The position numbers were made by a program, and so were the translations under genes. Shown here piece after piece: positions 7,745-16,981 of a stretch of DNA of 64,000 nt. The DNA is from Emticicia fluvialis (GTDB taxonomy: Bacteria > Bacteroidota > Bacteroidia > Cytophagales > Spirosomataceae): positions 124,001 to 188,000 of the forward strand of contig NZ_JANUSD010000011.1 in NCBI RefSeq assembly GCF_024793945.1, given 5' to 3'. Under the pieces are notes generated by a model. It ran no database searches. It was given only the letters and a program-made list of their open reading frames with translations, and was not told the origin of the DNA. Numbering within the stretch: position 1 is the stretch's first letter; every line of letters begins with the position of its first letter.

Positions 7745-8974
7745 ATGAGTTCAAAAGAAAAACTACTACTTTTTATACTGGCCTGCATTAATTTTACACA
7801 CATTGTGGACTTCATGATTATGATGCCACTCGGCCCACAATTAATGCAGATTTTCAATATTTCTCCCGGTCATTTTGGTTTCATTGTTTCAGCTTATGGG
7901 CTCAGTGCGGGTATTTCGGGTTTTCTGGCTGCCTTTTTTGTAGATAATTATGACCGCAAAAAAGTAGTACTCTTTGCCTATATTGGCTTTGTGGCAGGTA
8001 CATTTGCCTGTGCCTTGGCCCCAACACACCAGTTTCTTATTATTGCACGCATCATTGCTGGTACTTTCGGCGGTCTTATCGGTGCCCAGGTGATGTCTAT
8101 CGTAGCTGATACCTTTGATTACGAATGCCGGGCTACTGCCGTAGGTTATATTACCACTGCTTTTTCTGTTGCCTCTGTGGTTGGCATACCCTCGGGTTTG
8201 TTTCTGGCCGCTAAATTTGGCTGGCACACGCCATTTCTGGTAGTAGGGTTTCTGGGTATTGTGGTTATTTTTCTCATTATCCGTTTCGTACCCAATCTTG
8301 ACAAACATCTGAAAAATAGAGAAACCAAGCCTAATCCGTTGAACGTAATAACCAATATATGGAATAATCCGAACCAGATGAAAGCCCTCTGGCTCTCAAC
8401 TACCATCATGCTGGGGCATTTCAGTATTATTCCGTACATTTCTCCTACGCTGGTGGCAAATGTAGGTTTTAGCCAGCAGAATATCTTTCTTATTTATCTG
8501 GTTGGTGGGCTGCTTACCATTTTTACAGCACCCATGGTAGGCAAACTGGCCGACAAAAGAGGCAAGTACCCTGTATTTGTAGTTTTTGCGTTGCTGTCTA
8601 TGATTCCTATTTACCTTATCACCAATATGTTTTCAGGCGCGGTGTGGGCAGTTTTATTAGTAGCCGGTATTTTCTTTGTTTTCTCAAACGGCAGGCTGAT
8701 TCCTACACAGGCAATTATATCAAACGTGGTTAATCCGCAGCAAAGGGGTAGCTTTATGGCTATTAACTCTTCGTTGCAATTGCTTGCACAGGCGCTGGCA
8801 GCCAATATAGGCGGTTTTATAATCCATAAAACCGCCTCGGGCTATATTGAAAACTATGCCTATGTAGGGTACTTTGCCATAAGTATGATATTTATCAGTA
8901 TTTTTATTGCCCGTTTGGTGAATCCAATAGCCCGGCCAATTGTTACTAATGAAAACACCGTAGATGTTTCATAA
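7745..8974 (+). CDS. MFS transporter, drug/sugar-efflux-like
   Basis: 409 residues with about 12 hydrophobic segments. The cytoplasmic loop between helices 2 and 3 carries the MFS signature DNYDRKKVVL. The first helix region (FILACINFTHIVDFMIMMPLGP) matches the DHA1/AraJ-like group of MFS exporters, which often retains MMPLGP. It sits in the inner membrane and uses the proton gradient to export a small molecule of unknown nature. It follows the SDR gene closely. The downstream DUF1684 gene begins near its stop codon. Confidence 0.8.
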   Translation: MSSKEKLLLFILACINFTHIVDFMIMMPLGPQLMQIFNISPGHFGFIVSAYGLSAGISGFLAAFFVDNYDRKKVVLFAYIGFVAGTFACALAPTHQFLIIARIIAGTFGGLIGAQVMSIVADTFDYECRATAVGYITTAFSVASVVGIPSGLFLAAKFGWHTPFLVVGFLGIVVIFLIIRFVPNLDKHLKNRETKPNPLNVITNIWNNPNQMKALWLSTTIMLGHFSIIPYISPTLVANVGFSQQNIFLIYLVGGLLTIFTAPMVGKLADKRGKYPVFVVFALLSMIPIYLITNMFSGAVWAVLLVAGIFFVFSNGRLIPTQAIISNVVNPQQRGSFMAINSSLQLLAQALAANIGGFIIHKTASGYIENYAYVGYFAISMIFISIFIARLVNPIARPIVTNENTVDVS

Positions 8975-8987
8975 AAACTGTAAAACT

Positions 8988-9596
8988 ATGATACGGATAA
9001 CTACCACATTGGCCTATGTATTCATGTTTTTTGCGCTGAATACATTTGCACAGGATTTTAAAACGGAAATTGTAGAGTTCAGGGAAAATTACAAGGAAGA
9101 ATTTCTGAAGTCGAAGTTTTCGCCGGTAAAAAAAGAAGACTTTCAATATCTGCGCTTTTACGAACCTGACGAGAAATACAGGGTAGAATGCCAGTTTACA
9201 GCCACTACTGCCGGCAAGCCATTCAAGATACCGACTACTACGGGCGAAACCAGAACGTACACAAAATTCGGAGAACTGACCTTCATGCTGGATGGGAAGA
9301 ATTATACCCTTGCCGTTTATCGCTCTCCTGATTTACAACGTATACAACAGTATCGTGATTACCTGTTTATACCATTCAAAGACCAGACCAACGGCAAGGA
9401 TACTTACGGCGGCGGCAGATATATAGATTTACGTATGAATCAGCTTGAAAAGGACGTTATCATTCTTGATTTCAACAAAGCCTATAATCCGTACTGCGCT
9501 TTTGGTGATGGCTTCAGTTGCCCGATACCTCCGCGTGAAAATCACCTGAAGGTGGCAATAGAAGCCGGAGAAAAAAATTATGCTAAGATAGACTAG
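8988..9596 (+). CDS. DUF1684 domain protein, exported
   Basis: 202 residues from the ATG at 8988. An ATG at 8964, overlapping the MFS stop, is possible, but 8988 gives a clean signal peptide (MIRITTTLAYVFMFFALNTFAQ). The mature part matches the DUF1684 family: an early helix with F-R-x-N-Y-K-E-E-F, the segments FYEPDEKYRV and GRYIDLR, and the characteristic C-terminal DFNKAYNPYCAF followed by CPIPPREN. The family is widespread in Bacteroidota and Actinobacteria; no enzymatic role is established. Its stop codon overlaps the stop of the converging acyltransferase gene by three bases. Confidence 0.8.
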   Translation: MIRITTTLAYVFMFFALNTFAQDFKTEIVEFRENYKEEFLKSKFSPVKKEDFQYLRFYEPDEKYRVECQFTATTAGKPFKIPTTTGETRTYTKFGELTFMLDGKNYTLAVYRSPDLQRIQQYRDYLFIPFKDQTNGKDTYGGGRYIDLRMNQLEKDVIILDFNKAYNPYCAFGDGFSCPIPPRENHLKVAIEAGEKNYAKID

Positions 9597-10225
9597 ACTT
9601 TCTGTGCAGGGTTGCCAAAAACAGTGGCGTTGTCGGCCACGTTTTCTACCACCACCGAGCCTGCACCCACCCGGGCATTTTTGCCGATTCTGATGCCGGT
9701 AACAATTACGGCACCCGAACCTATAAACGCGCCCTCTGCTATATCTACATTTGTGTTTATAATAGCGCCTGCGCCAATGTTTGCAAAATCGGCTACCTGA
9801 GCTTCTGCATCAATTACCGCACCCGATTGAATAATACAATGGTTGCCCACCTTGGCAAACGGGTTAATAACTGCATTGGCCATAACCAGATTACCATGCC
9901 CGATAATGGCTTCTTCTGATACCACCGCCCGGTCATGAATGGCGTTTACGGGCATTACTTTGCGGCGCTCGTTCAATATCTCTACCAGTTTCTTTTTAAC
10001 TTTTGTGTTGCCAATGGCCACAAAAGCTTCGGTTTTCTGGCCAATAATTTTCAGAAAACCGTCATCGTCTGTATCTCCCAGAACTACAATTTCACCTATT
10101 TCGGTATTATGCAGTTTTTTGTCATCATCTAAAAAACCATATACCAATACGTTGTTTCGGTTGAAAATATCTAGGGTAATCTTGCCGAGCGAGCCTGCTC
10201 CAAAAATTAAAATAGGATTTTGCAT
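9593..10225 (-). CDS. NeuD/PglD-family sugar O-acyltransferase
   Basis: 210 residues. The N-terminal part is a Rossmann-like domain starting ILIFGAGSLGKITLDIF with a FLDDD motif, as in PglD, where it binds the sugar nucleotide. From residue about 100 onward come hexapeptide repeats of a left-handed beta-helix (I-G-H-G-N-L, V-G-N-H-C-I, I-G-A-G-A-I, I-G-S-G-A-V, V-G-A-G-S-V), ending in NATVFGNPAQKV. Family members acetylate amino sugars, as in UDP-4-amino sugars or sialic acid, for surface polysaccharide or glycoprotein synthesis. No polysaccharide genes lie beside it, so the acceptor is unknown. It follows the membrane protein gene on the same strand after about 50 bases. Confidence 0.85.
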   Translation of the reverse strand: MQNPILIFGAGSLGKITLDIFNRNNVLVYGFLDDDKKLHNTEIGEIVVLGDTDDDGFLKIIGQKTEAFVAIGNTKVKKKLVEILNERRKVMPVNAIHDRAVVSEEAIIGHGNLVMANAVINPFAKVGNHCIIQSGAVIDAEAQVADFANIGAGAIINTNVDIAEGAFIGSGAVIVTGIRIGKNARVGAGSVVVENVADNATVFGNPAQKV

Positions 10226-10277
10226 AATTAAAAATGCTGTGCTTAATAACCGAGTACCTAACCGGAGATACCCTTAT

Positions 10278-11204
10278 TTATGAGTTCAAAATTAGTTCTT
10301 CTCTGCGTTTCCGGTATAATTCAACAGCCGTGTCTAACAAAACGTTCATTGCTAAAGGCATATAGGTAGAAAGTATCCCCCCATAAATTGCTGTGTCAAC
10401 ATCCCGTAGCGACTCCTCTAACGATTCGCTTGGCAACCTGTTGATAATTTCTTTACTGGTGTATGAGGTATAAGGCCGGTCTTCCAGCCATTCCAGGTGT
10501 TCTTTCCACATAACCAATGCCCGGGCAATATTGGCGCTGTCTAATGTGCCGCGTGCAATTTTACGGTAGCTGCTCACAAAATCTTTATGACGCCGGCTAA
10601 AAAGAAAAAGTCTGTATTGTTTCTCAATCCACTTGCCAAAAAGGGCATATATAATGCCCAGAAAGCACAGCAAACCCAAGATGTATCCCAGAATTTTCGG
10701 ATAGTTAACCTGCTGCTGCAAGGGCATCAGCGTTGTGTCTGTCTTTAAAGAGAGCGAGTCGGTGTCTGATTTTATCATCTCCTTCAGAAAAACCGAATCA
10801 AGGCTTGCAAAAACAGCCGTGCAGTCTTTTTTACCCAATAAATAAACAGGCAGGCTGAATTTCTGCGTTTTGCTGATATCAAAGGTTACCAGCGTATACA
10901 CCACGCTATCGAGGCTCTTGTTGTTATTGGTACTGGTTGTAAAATAATTGCGCCGTACCATTTCAAAGGGGTAGAAATTATAGGTGGTATCGGGGAAGAA
11001 CACCTCCTCTGCAGGAGCATGTTTATAACTCAGGGCGTAGTCAAAAGGGCGGCCCAGTTCTACACTATCCGTCAGAAAACGGCCTTTGGGTTTCTGCGCA
11101 AACAGGTCTGCTCCTGCACACATAACAAAATAAAAAAGCGTGCTAAGTACCATGCGCATAGCCCACCGAATTTCTTTTGTATAAAACAGACGATTACCCC
11201 GCAT
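10278..11204 (-). CDS. Single-span membrane protein of a Bat-type cluster, function unknown
   Basis: 308 residues from the ATG at 11202-11204, four bases after the stop of the upstream DUF58 gene; translational coupling is likely. A second ATG at 11157-11159 would start directly at the signal peptide (MRMVLSTLFYFVMCAGADLFAQ). After cleavage come about 150 periplasmic residues, one transmembrane helix (ILGYILGLLCFLGIIYALF), then a basic cytoplasmic helical domain of about 130 residues (KWIEKQYRLFLFSRRHKDF...). This layout resembles the small membrane partners that follow DUF58 genes in Bacteroidota aerotolerance (Bat) operons. No enzymatic motif is visible. Confidence 0.7.
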   Translation of the reverse strand: MRGNRLFYTKEIRWAMRMVLSTLFYFVMCAGADLFAQKPKGRFLTDSVELGRPFDYALSYKHAPAEEVFFPDTTYNFYPFEMVRRNYFTTSTNNNKSLDSVVYTLVTFDISKTQKFSLPVYLLGKKDCTAVFASLDSVFLKEMIKSDTDSLSLKTDTTLMPLQQQVNYPKILGYILGLLCFLGIIYALFGKWIEKQYRLFLFSRRHKDFVSSYRKIARGTLDSANIARALVMWKEHLEWLEDRPYTSYTSKEIINRLPSESLEESLRDVDTAIYGGILSTYMPLAMNVLLDTAVELYRKRREELILNS

Positions 11205-11208
11205 GATG

Positions 11209-12072
11209 TTATTTTCTGACTCTGAACAATTGTATAAGCTTTGAAACATAATCTTCGCGTGAGTCAATGGCCAGATAATTGGCATTATGTTGTTTGCAGA
11301 GTTTTTCCAGCCGTTCCTGATTATTTTCAAACATCTCTTTCATTTCCCGTTTGAATCTGGGAGATGAAGTATTGAGCCACACCGTTTTTTTGCTTTCTTT
11401 ATCTAAAACCGGGATAATCCCAAGGCTTGGCAGCTTTATTTCCCGCTGGTCATAAATGTGTATCACCACCAGGTCATGTTTACGGGCAAGGGCTTTCAGG
11501 TTATGCTCATAATTGTGGTCAAGAAAATCAGATATCAGAAAAACAACGCTCCGGCGCTTTAAGATATTGAGTGCGAATCCGATGGCCGACGTTATGTCGG
11601 TCTGCTGCGAAAGCGGCTTCATTTTAAACAGACTCAGAATAATTTCGTAGCCGTGTTTCATACCGTTAGATGGTTTAAAATACAGCTCTTTCTGGTCAGA
11701 AAAACAATATAGCCCTACATGCCCTGCCTCTTTAATAGCCGAAAGCGACAACACCCCGCATATTTCTTTGGCGGTATCCAGCTTCAGCTGGCCGTTATTT
11801 CCTACCTCCTGCGACGCGCTCACATCGAGCATAAAAAAGACCGTCTGCTCTTTTTCTTCCTTAAAAATCTTCACATAGGCACCGTGGCCTTTGGCGGTGG
11901 TAATCCAGTCTATGGCTCGTACATCATCTCCATACTGATAGGTACGCAAGTCGCTGAACTCAAGGCCTGAACCCTTAAATACCGACCGGAAGTTTCCGTG
12001 CATTTGTGAGTCTACTGCCTTGCGTATCTTAATTTCGTACTTATTTAATTTCGAAATGATATCCTCAACCAC
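11209..12072 (-). CDS. DUF58 domain protein (BatA-like, MoxR-associated)
   Basis: 287 residues. The N-terminus carries the DUF58 signature FKGSGLEFSDLRTYQYGDD followed by R-A-I-D-W-x-T-T-A (residues about 32-60). A von Willebrand A-like domain follows, with a MIDAS-type DVSAS motif near residue 92, then TDITSAIG and ISDFLDH. Family members bind metal-dependent ligands and work with MoxR AAA+ ATPases. Here no moxR gene is adjacent: the next gene upstream (DUF4296) points away. The membrane protein gene downstream starts four bases after this stop. Cytoplasmic location is expected since no signal peptide is seen. Confidence 0.85.
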   Translation of the reverse strand: MVEDIISKLNKYEIKIRKAVDSQMHGNFRSVFKGSGLEFSDLRTYQYGDDVRAIDWITTAKGHGAYVKIFKEEKEQTVFFMLDVSASQEVGNNGQLKLDTAKEICGVLSLSAIKEAGHVGLYCFSDQKELYFKPSNGMKHGYEIILSLFKMKPLSQQTDITSAIGFALNILKRRSVVFLISDFLDHNYEHNLKALARKHDLVVIHIYDQREIKLPSLGIIPVLDKESKKTVWLNTSSPRFKREMKEMFENNQERLEKLCKQHNANYLAIDSREDYVSKLIQLFRVRK

Positions 12073-12189
12073 CTGTCTTTCAGAATTTACTTACCATTCT
12101 TTTTAATCGATTAACAAACTTTAACGTACTCAATCTCTTATTTTTTTCCGTAATTTGTTGTTTAATCTGAAAACGAAGATAAAGTGAAA

Positions 12190-12549
12190 ATGCTGACAAA
12201 AAAAATAATCTTACATTTAGCTCTTATTTCAGCGCTCGCTTCATGTATACCAGACCCCAAAATACCGGCAGATGTAATTGACATGAAAACCATGGCTAAG
12301 ATTCTGGCAGATGTGCACCTGACAGAGGCTAAGGTAAACAGGCTCACTTTTAATGATTATGATTCAACCCGGGTGGCGTATATTGAACTGGAACGCCGAA
12401 TAATGGCCAAATACAAAGTAGATACTGCACAGTATAAAAACAGCTATAAATTTTACGTGAAGAATCCGGGACTGATGGTGAAAGTGTATGACGAAACCCT
12501 GAATATACTGGACGAACGAAAGCAGAAAAAACAAATAAAAACAGATTGA
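12190..12549 (+). CDS. DUF4296 lipoprotein
   Basis: 119 residues from the ATG at 12190; a GTG at 12184 is an alternative. The N-terminus is a lipoprotein signal (MLTKKIILHLALISALASC), with the cysteine after L-A-S. The mature part, with ADVIDMKTMAKILADVHLTEAKVNR then Y-x-x-F-Y-V-K-N-P, matches DUF4296, a family almost confined to Bacteroidota and frequently found beside the DPM1-like mannosyltransferase gene, as here (26 bases apart). Role unknown; probably a periplasmic or outer-membrane-tethered small helical protein. Confidence 0.8.
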   Translation: MLTKKIILHLALISALASCIPDPKIPADVIDMKTMAKILADVHLTEAKVNRLTFNDYDSTRVAYIELERRIMAKYKVDTAQYKNSYKFYVKNPGLMVKVYDETLNILDERKQKKQIKTD

Positions 12550-12575
12550 AGCAACCGCAACACAAATAAAAGTAA

Positions 12576-13310
12576 ATGTTTAAAGACAACCTGGTTATTA
12601 TACCCACTTATAACGAAATTGAGAACATTGAAGCCATTATCAGAAAAGTTTTCAATCTGGATGAAGCATTTGATATTCTGATAATTGATGATGGTTCTCC
12701 TGACGGTACAGGCCTTAAGGTGAAAGAGTTACAGAAGGAGTTTCCGAACGAACTGCATCTGGTTGAGCGCAGCGGAAAACTCGGCCTGGGTACTGCCTAT
12801 ATACATGGTTTTAAATGGGCTATCGAAAAAAAATATGCATTTATCTATGAAATGGATGCTGATTTTTCGCACAACCCTGAAGACCTGGTAAGGTTATACA
12901 AAGCCTGCAAAATAGATGGTTTTGATGTGGCCGTGGGCTCGAGGTATATCAAGGGTGTAAACGTTGTTAACTGGCCTATCGGGCGTGTGCTAATGTCTTA
13001 TTTTGCAGGCGTATATGTAAGATTTGTAACGGGTATGAAAATAATGGATCCTACCGCCGGGTTTATCTGCTACAGGCGTGAAGTACTGCAAACCATACCG
13101 CTACACAAAATTACATTTGTTGGTTATGCGTTTCAGATTGAAATGAAATTTAACGCCTTCCTTTATAAATTCAATATCACTGAAGTACCTATTATTTTTA
13201 CCGACCGCACCAAAGGAGTTTCGAAGATGTCGACCAAGATTTTCAGAGAAGCGGTATTTGGTGTAATTATGATGAAAGTATGGAGCTGGTTTAAAAGTTT
13301 CAAGAGATAA
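12576..13310 (+). CDS. Polyprenol-phosphate mannosyltransferase-like GT2 glycosyltransferase (DPM1 type)
   Basis: 244 residues. A GT-A fold is indicated by IIPTYNEIENIE at the start, DDGSPDGTG near residues 39-47, and the catalytic D-A-D in EMDADFSHNPED (about residue 93). The family transfers mannose or a related sugar from GDP-sugar to a polyprenyl phosphate on the cytoplasmic face of the inner membrane. It lacks the C-terminal membrane helices and GtrA domain of some homologues and ends with a basic tail (WSWFKSFKR). It is preceded by the DUF4296 gene in the same transcript and converges on the MutS-like gene with one base between stop codons. Confidence 0.88.
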   Translation: MFKDNLVIIPTYNEIENIEAIIRKVFNLDEAFDILIIDDGSPDGTGLKVKELQKEFPNELHLVERSGKLGLGTAYIHGFKWAIEKKYAFIYEMDADFSHNPEDLVRLYKACKIDGFDVAVGSRYIKGVNVVNWPIGRVLMSYFAGVYVRFVTGMKIMDPTAGFICYRREVLQTIPLHKITFVGYAFQIEMKFNAFLYKFNITEVPIIFTDRTKGVSKMSTKIFREAVFGVIMMKVWSWFKSFKR

Positions 13311-13311
13311 A

Positions 13312-15087
13312 CTACACAATGCCCATCTGTTTCATCAGAAACAAGGCATTCATGTTTTGAGTTACGCCTGCTCTTAGCTTGTAATCAAACCGCATTTTGT
13401 CGTTTTCTATAATTATTTCAAAACAGATATTCTTTATTTTTTCAGGATACTGCGTAGCCATGGCCGTTAGGTCCAGGTCGTGTGTGGCTATCATGCCAAA
13501 AACAGTTTTATACTGCACCAGCTTTTCAAGAAACAATTCAGAGCCCCGCAACTTGTCTTTTGAATTTGTGCCTTTTAGCAACTCATCCAGAATCACAAAT
13601 AACTCATGCCCCGACGCCAGCAGGTTTACAACCTGTTGCAAGCGGAGCAATTCGGCATGGAAATATGACTCGCCCTCATCTATTGAATCAGAGATGCGCA
13701 TACAGGTATAAACCTGCATCGGCTTAAACACAAACCTTTCGGCTCTGACGTTAGCGCCTGTCATAGCCAATATCATATTAGCACCTATGGCACGTAAAAA
13801 AGTACTTTTACCCGCCATATTGGCTCCGGTAACGATAAATATCTGCTCCTCTTTATTAATGCTGAAATCGTTGTTTACGCTTTTGCCCTTTTTTAGCAGC
13901 GGATGCCCCATCTGTGTGGCATCAAGTATCACGGTGTCTGAAATCTGAGGCACGGTGTAGCCATCGTTGGCAAAGTTGAAGCAGGCAACGCTTATCAGCG
14001 CTTCCCATTCATGCAGTATTGTAAAGGCGTTCAGTATTGAATCGTTGTACTGAACTTTCCAGCTTTCAAAACGGTGCGCACATTGGTAATCCCACAGAAA
14101 CAAAGCATTCAAAACAGGGGCAAATACACTGTTACGGATGGCAAAATAGGCCGATACTGTAGCCAGTTTTTGTATAATAACCGATGTCTGCACAGGTTTT
14201 GACAGTTCTGCCTGTTGACTACTCAATAAAGTAGCAGAAAATGGCTCATTCTCAATCAACCTGAACAACTCTGTGTATTTCTGCAGATTGGAAGCATTTT
14301 TGCTGATATTCAAATAAAGTGAGCTCAGTTTCTTCTGATTCACAAAAGAAAAAACTGATTGGGCTATCAATGTAAGCAGCCATACCCTGAACGTAATTAT
14401 ATCAAACAACCACAAGCCCAATAAAATGGCATTGATGGCCGGCACCAGCCAAAGTAAAAATCTGTATCTGCCCAGTAAATCAACTGGTTCTGTTTTTAGC
14501 CATTTAAGAAGCTCCTGGTATCTCTTTTCGTCTTTTTCAAGCAGGTTGCCCGTTGCAAGAAAATCAACCCTCCAAGCTACTTTATTGCCTAGTTCGGCAA
14601 TGGCCGTTTGTCTATCTTCAATGGCTTGTCTTTGCAAAAAAGGGAATTTCAACTGCCGGGCCAGCGTATCCCTGCCCGACTGGGTAACGGTTCGGTTCAG
14701 TAACTGAAATAGCGAATGCCTTCCGAATATATCAAGGTCGAACGAAAAAAAATGTGACTTATCGTGGTACTCCTTTCCATCTTCAAACTGGTCATAGACA
14801 CCATTTACAGCCGCTGTTTCATTTTCGCAGACTTTGAGCATAGACTCATGAAATTCTATGCGCTCAATAATCTTCTGGTGATAGTTCACAAAAAACAAAA
14901 AACAGGCAAGCACCAAAACGGCGCCTGTAACAAGCACAACAGAAGAACCGTCTCTAATGATAACAAACAGAATGTATAACCCGGCAATGGCCAGAAAAAG
15001 CCGCAGATAAGAAATGATAGAAGAGGTTGATTTGTTTTTTTTTATATATGCAGTAGCGTGGTCTGCGATGGGCTGATAGCTCTTCAT
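13312..15087 (-). CDS. Membrane-anchored MutS-family ATPase
   Basis: 591 residues. Two hydrophobic helices near the N-terminus (residues about 29-66, LFLAIAGLYILFVII and VVLVTGAVLVLACFLFFV) are followed by a helical MutS core and the MutS ATPase domain. Walker A is TGANMAGKSTF (about residue 420), then the MutS-type segment SYFHAELLRL, Walker B LFVILDELLKGTNS and a conserved ATHDLDL. The mismatch-recognition domain I and connector domain of true MutS are missing, so it is not the mismatch-repair protein. Homologues annotated as MutS-related proteins are common in Bacteroidota; function unknown. The upstream region holds no other gene. Confidence 0.85.
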   Translation of the reverse strand: MKSYQPIADHATAYIKKNKSTSSIISYLRLFLAIAGLYILFVIIRDGSSVVLVTGAVLVLACFLFFVNYHQKIIERIEFHESMLKVCENETAAVNGVYDQFEDGKEYHDKSHFFSFDLDIFGRHSLFQLLNRTVTQSGRDTLARQLKFPFLQRQAIEDRQTAIAELGNKVAWRVDFLATGNLLEKDEKRYQELLKWLKTEPVDLLGRYRFLLWLVPAINAILLGLWLFDIITFRVWLLTLIAQSVFSFVNQKKLSSLYLNISKNASNLQKYTELFRLIENEPFSATLLSSQQAELSKPVQTSVIIQKLATVSAYFAIRNSVFAPVLNALFLWDYQCAHRFESWKVQYNDSILNAFTILHEWEALISVACFNFANDGYTVPQISDTVILDATQMGHPLLKKGKSVNNDFSINKEEQIFIVTGANMAGKSTFLRAIGANMILAMTGANVRAERFVFKPMQVYTCMRISDSIDEGESYFHAELLRLQQVVNLLASGHELFVILDELLKGTNSKDKLRGSELFLEKLVQYKTVFGMIATHDLDLTAMATQYPEKIKNICFEIIIENDKMRFDYKLRAGVTQNMNALFLMKQMGIV

Positions 15088-15145
15088 TTTGTTTTTTTAG
15101 GTTTTACCCGGTGTATCTAATACCTGCCTTTGAATAAAAAAGTTC

Positions 15146-16339
15146 TTACTCGTCCAGTATATTTTCTTCTACTGTTGATTTCTTACCTTCATTCATAATA
15201 TCAACAATCTCTTTTATATTGTACACCGAACGGTTGTAGCGATTGCTCAGCAGTATAATTACGAAATCCTCACGCAAGTCAAAAAACATAATGGTATTGT
15301 AGCCTTTCCACCAGCCGGTGTGGTACACGTAGTCGGTTTGTTGTTTGGCATTCACCCATAGCCTGAATCCGTAGCCATAATTGCGCAAACCAGGATACTC
15401 AAAACTCCTTGGAAGAATCATTTCTTTCAACGATTCCTTCGATATAATCCTGTTATCTCTTAAAGCATTATACCATTTCAGCAAATCACCGGCGGTTGAA
15501 AACACGCCTTTGTCGCCGGTTATATCGTCATAATAATCTTTTGGTAACCTTTGCCCGAACTGGTACCCATAGGTACGGTTGATATTGAGCGAGTCATTTT
15601 TAGAGGTAGCAATGAAAGAATCTTTCATGCCCAGCGGCACAAAAATGTTCTGGCGCATGTATTGGTCAAAGCCCATACCTGTTACTTTCTCTACCAGTGC
15701 CGCTAAAATGGCAAAATTGGTATTGTTGTAACTAAAGAAATGATCGGGCAGGTTAAAAATTGCCGGAGTAGGTTTAGTAGTAGCAAACCACTTCATCATT
15801 TCCTGGTTGGTTGGGTAAATTTTGTCTCCTCTTACAACCTTATCAAAAGTATACTGATAATAAGGTAAACCTGAGCGGTGGCATAGCAGACTTCTGATGG
15901 TTACACCCTCATAGGGGAAATCGGGGTAATAGTCTTTAACTGTGTTGTCAAGCCCAAGTTTGCCTTGCTCGCTCAGTTTCATTACAGCTACAGCCGTAAA
16001 TGTTTTGGATAGTGAGGCCAGCTGAAATTTAGATTGCAGGGTATTTCGGACGGTGTCTTTAAAATTGGCGTAGCCATAAGCGTTTTGGTAAACTACAATC
16101 CCCTTCTGTGCAACCAGTACGGTTCCGTTAAAGCCCTGTGCCTGTTTCTTTTTCATTACTTCTTCAATCAGCCCGGCTTTTATATCGGCTTTGATGTCTT
16201 TTCTGATACGTGCTTCTCTCTTTCGGATAGCAGCGCTGTCTACGGATGGTTCAGACGAAGAAGCATCAGTAGATTTTTGTTGACAAGAAAAACTGAAAAC
16301 AGAAAATAGAATGGCAAGAATATATAGCTGAAAACGCAT
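15146..16339 (-). CDS. Serine hydrolase, beta-lactamase/PBP4* family lipoprotein
   Basis: 397 residues. The N-terminal MRFQLYILAILFSVFSFSC gives a lipoprotein signal. The class C beta-lactamase fold is shown by the nucleophile motif S-L-S-K in QLASLSKTFTAVAVMKL (about residue 107), a Y-x-N motif in FSYNNTNFAILAAL, and the third motif H-T-G in YVYHTGWWKGYN near residue 340. Such proteins act as D-aminopeptidases, carboxypeptidases or esterases rather than antibiotic-resistance enzymes. A charged linker follows the signal (S-V-D-S-A-A-I-R-K-R). It lies 70 bases after mreD on the same strand, and a role in wall metabolism is possible from the context but unproven. Confidence 0.85.
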   Translation of the reverse strand: MRFQLYILAILFSVFSFSCQQKSTDASSSEPSVDSAAIRKREARIRKDIKADIKAGLIEEVMKKKQAQGFNGTVLVAQKGIVVYQNAYGYANFKDTVRNTLQSKFQLASLSKTFTAVAVMKLSEQGKLGLDNTVKDYYPDFPYEGVTIRSLLCHRSGLPYYQYTFDKVVRGDKIYPTNQEMMKWFATTKPTPAIFNLPDHFFSYNNTNFAILAALVEKVTGMGFDQYMRQNIFVPLGMKDSFIATSKNDSLNINRTYGYQFGQRLPKDYYDDITGDKGVFSTAGDLLKWYNALRDNRIISKESLKEMILPRSFEYPGLRNYGYGFRLWVNAKQQTDYVYHTGWWKGYNTIMFFDLREDFVIILLSNRYNRSVYNIKEIVDIMNEGKKSTVEENILDE

Positions 16340-16409
16340 TTTTAAAACCCAATAAATAAGTTTTACAATTACTTTTTATACGATTAAAAAAATCGTTTTT
16401 AATGGCCTG

Positions 16410-16916
16410 TCAGTTTCCTCTAACGTACTGCAGAATAATAATCATAAATGAAGTAAACACAACACTGCTGATTACCTTGAGAATGGTAATAAGAAAAAAC
16501 GTAAACCCGCCCGCTTCTATAAAAAACAGAGCCGTGTGATGTATAAGGGTAAGTATGAAAATATATCTCACAAATCGCTCTGCTCCCATGTCTTTCAATG
16601 AGATGACTATCTCGTTATCAATACCTTTGGTTGGAAGCAAAAACTTAACAATGCTGCCGCGGCTATACCCTACCAGCACGCTTGCAGCTGCATGCACCCC
16701 GGCTGTATTATAGAAAATATCAACCAGCAAACCGGTAAGAAAACTTATCAGAATAACCCAGAGGGTCGGAATCTCATAAGGCAACAATAGTATACAGGCA
16801 ACATATACAAAACAGAAGGCCACATCAAAAAATACAAAATTGCGGAGCACCACTATCTGTAAGATGAGGTAAATGAAAAAGGTTACTATTAACTTTATGA
16901 CGGTCTGGGAGTTCAT
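16410..16916 (-). CDS. mreD: Rod shape-determining protein MreD
   Basis: 168 residues, hydrophobic throughout with about five membrane helices, consistent with MreD, the inner-membrane partner of MreC in the elongasome. Sequence conservation in this family is low; the assignment rests on length, topology and its place as third gene of mreB-mreC-mreD. It starts 65 bases after mreC. The usual next genes in this operon, mrdA (PBP2) and rodA, are not present downstream; a serine hydrolase gene follows instead. Confidence 0.88.
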   Translation of the reverse strand: MNSQTVIKLIVTFFIYLILQIVVLRNFVFFDVAFCFVYVACILLLPYEIPTLWVILISFLTGLLVDIFYNTAGVHAAASVLVGYSRGSIVKFLLPTKGIDNEIVISLKDMGAERFVRYIFILTLIHHTALFFIEAGGFTFFLITILKVISSVVFTSFMIIILQYVRGN

Positions 16917-16981
16917 TTAAAGTCTTGCGTATAATTGATACAATGCACAACGGGTACCCGCTGTATGGCTGGTCTGCAATA

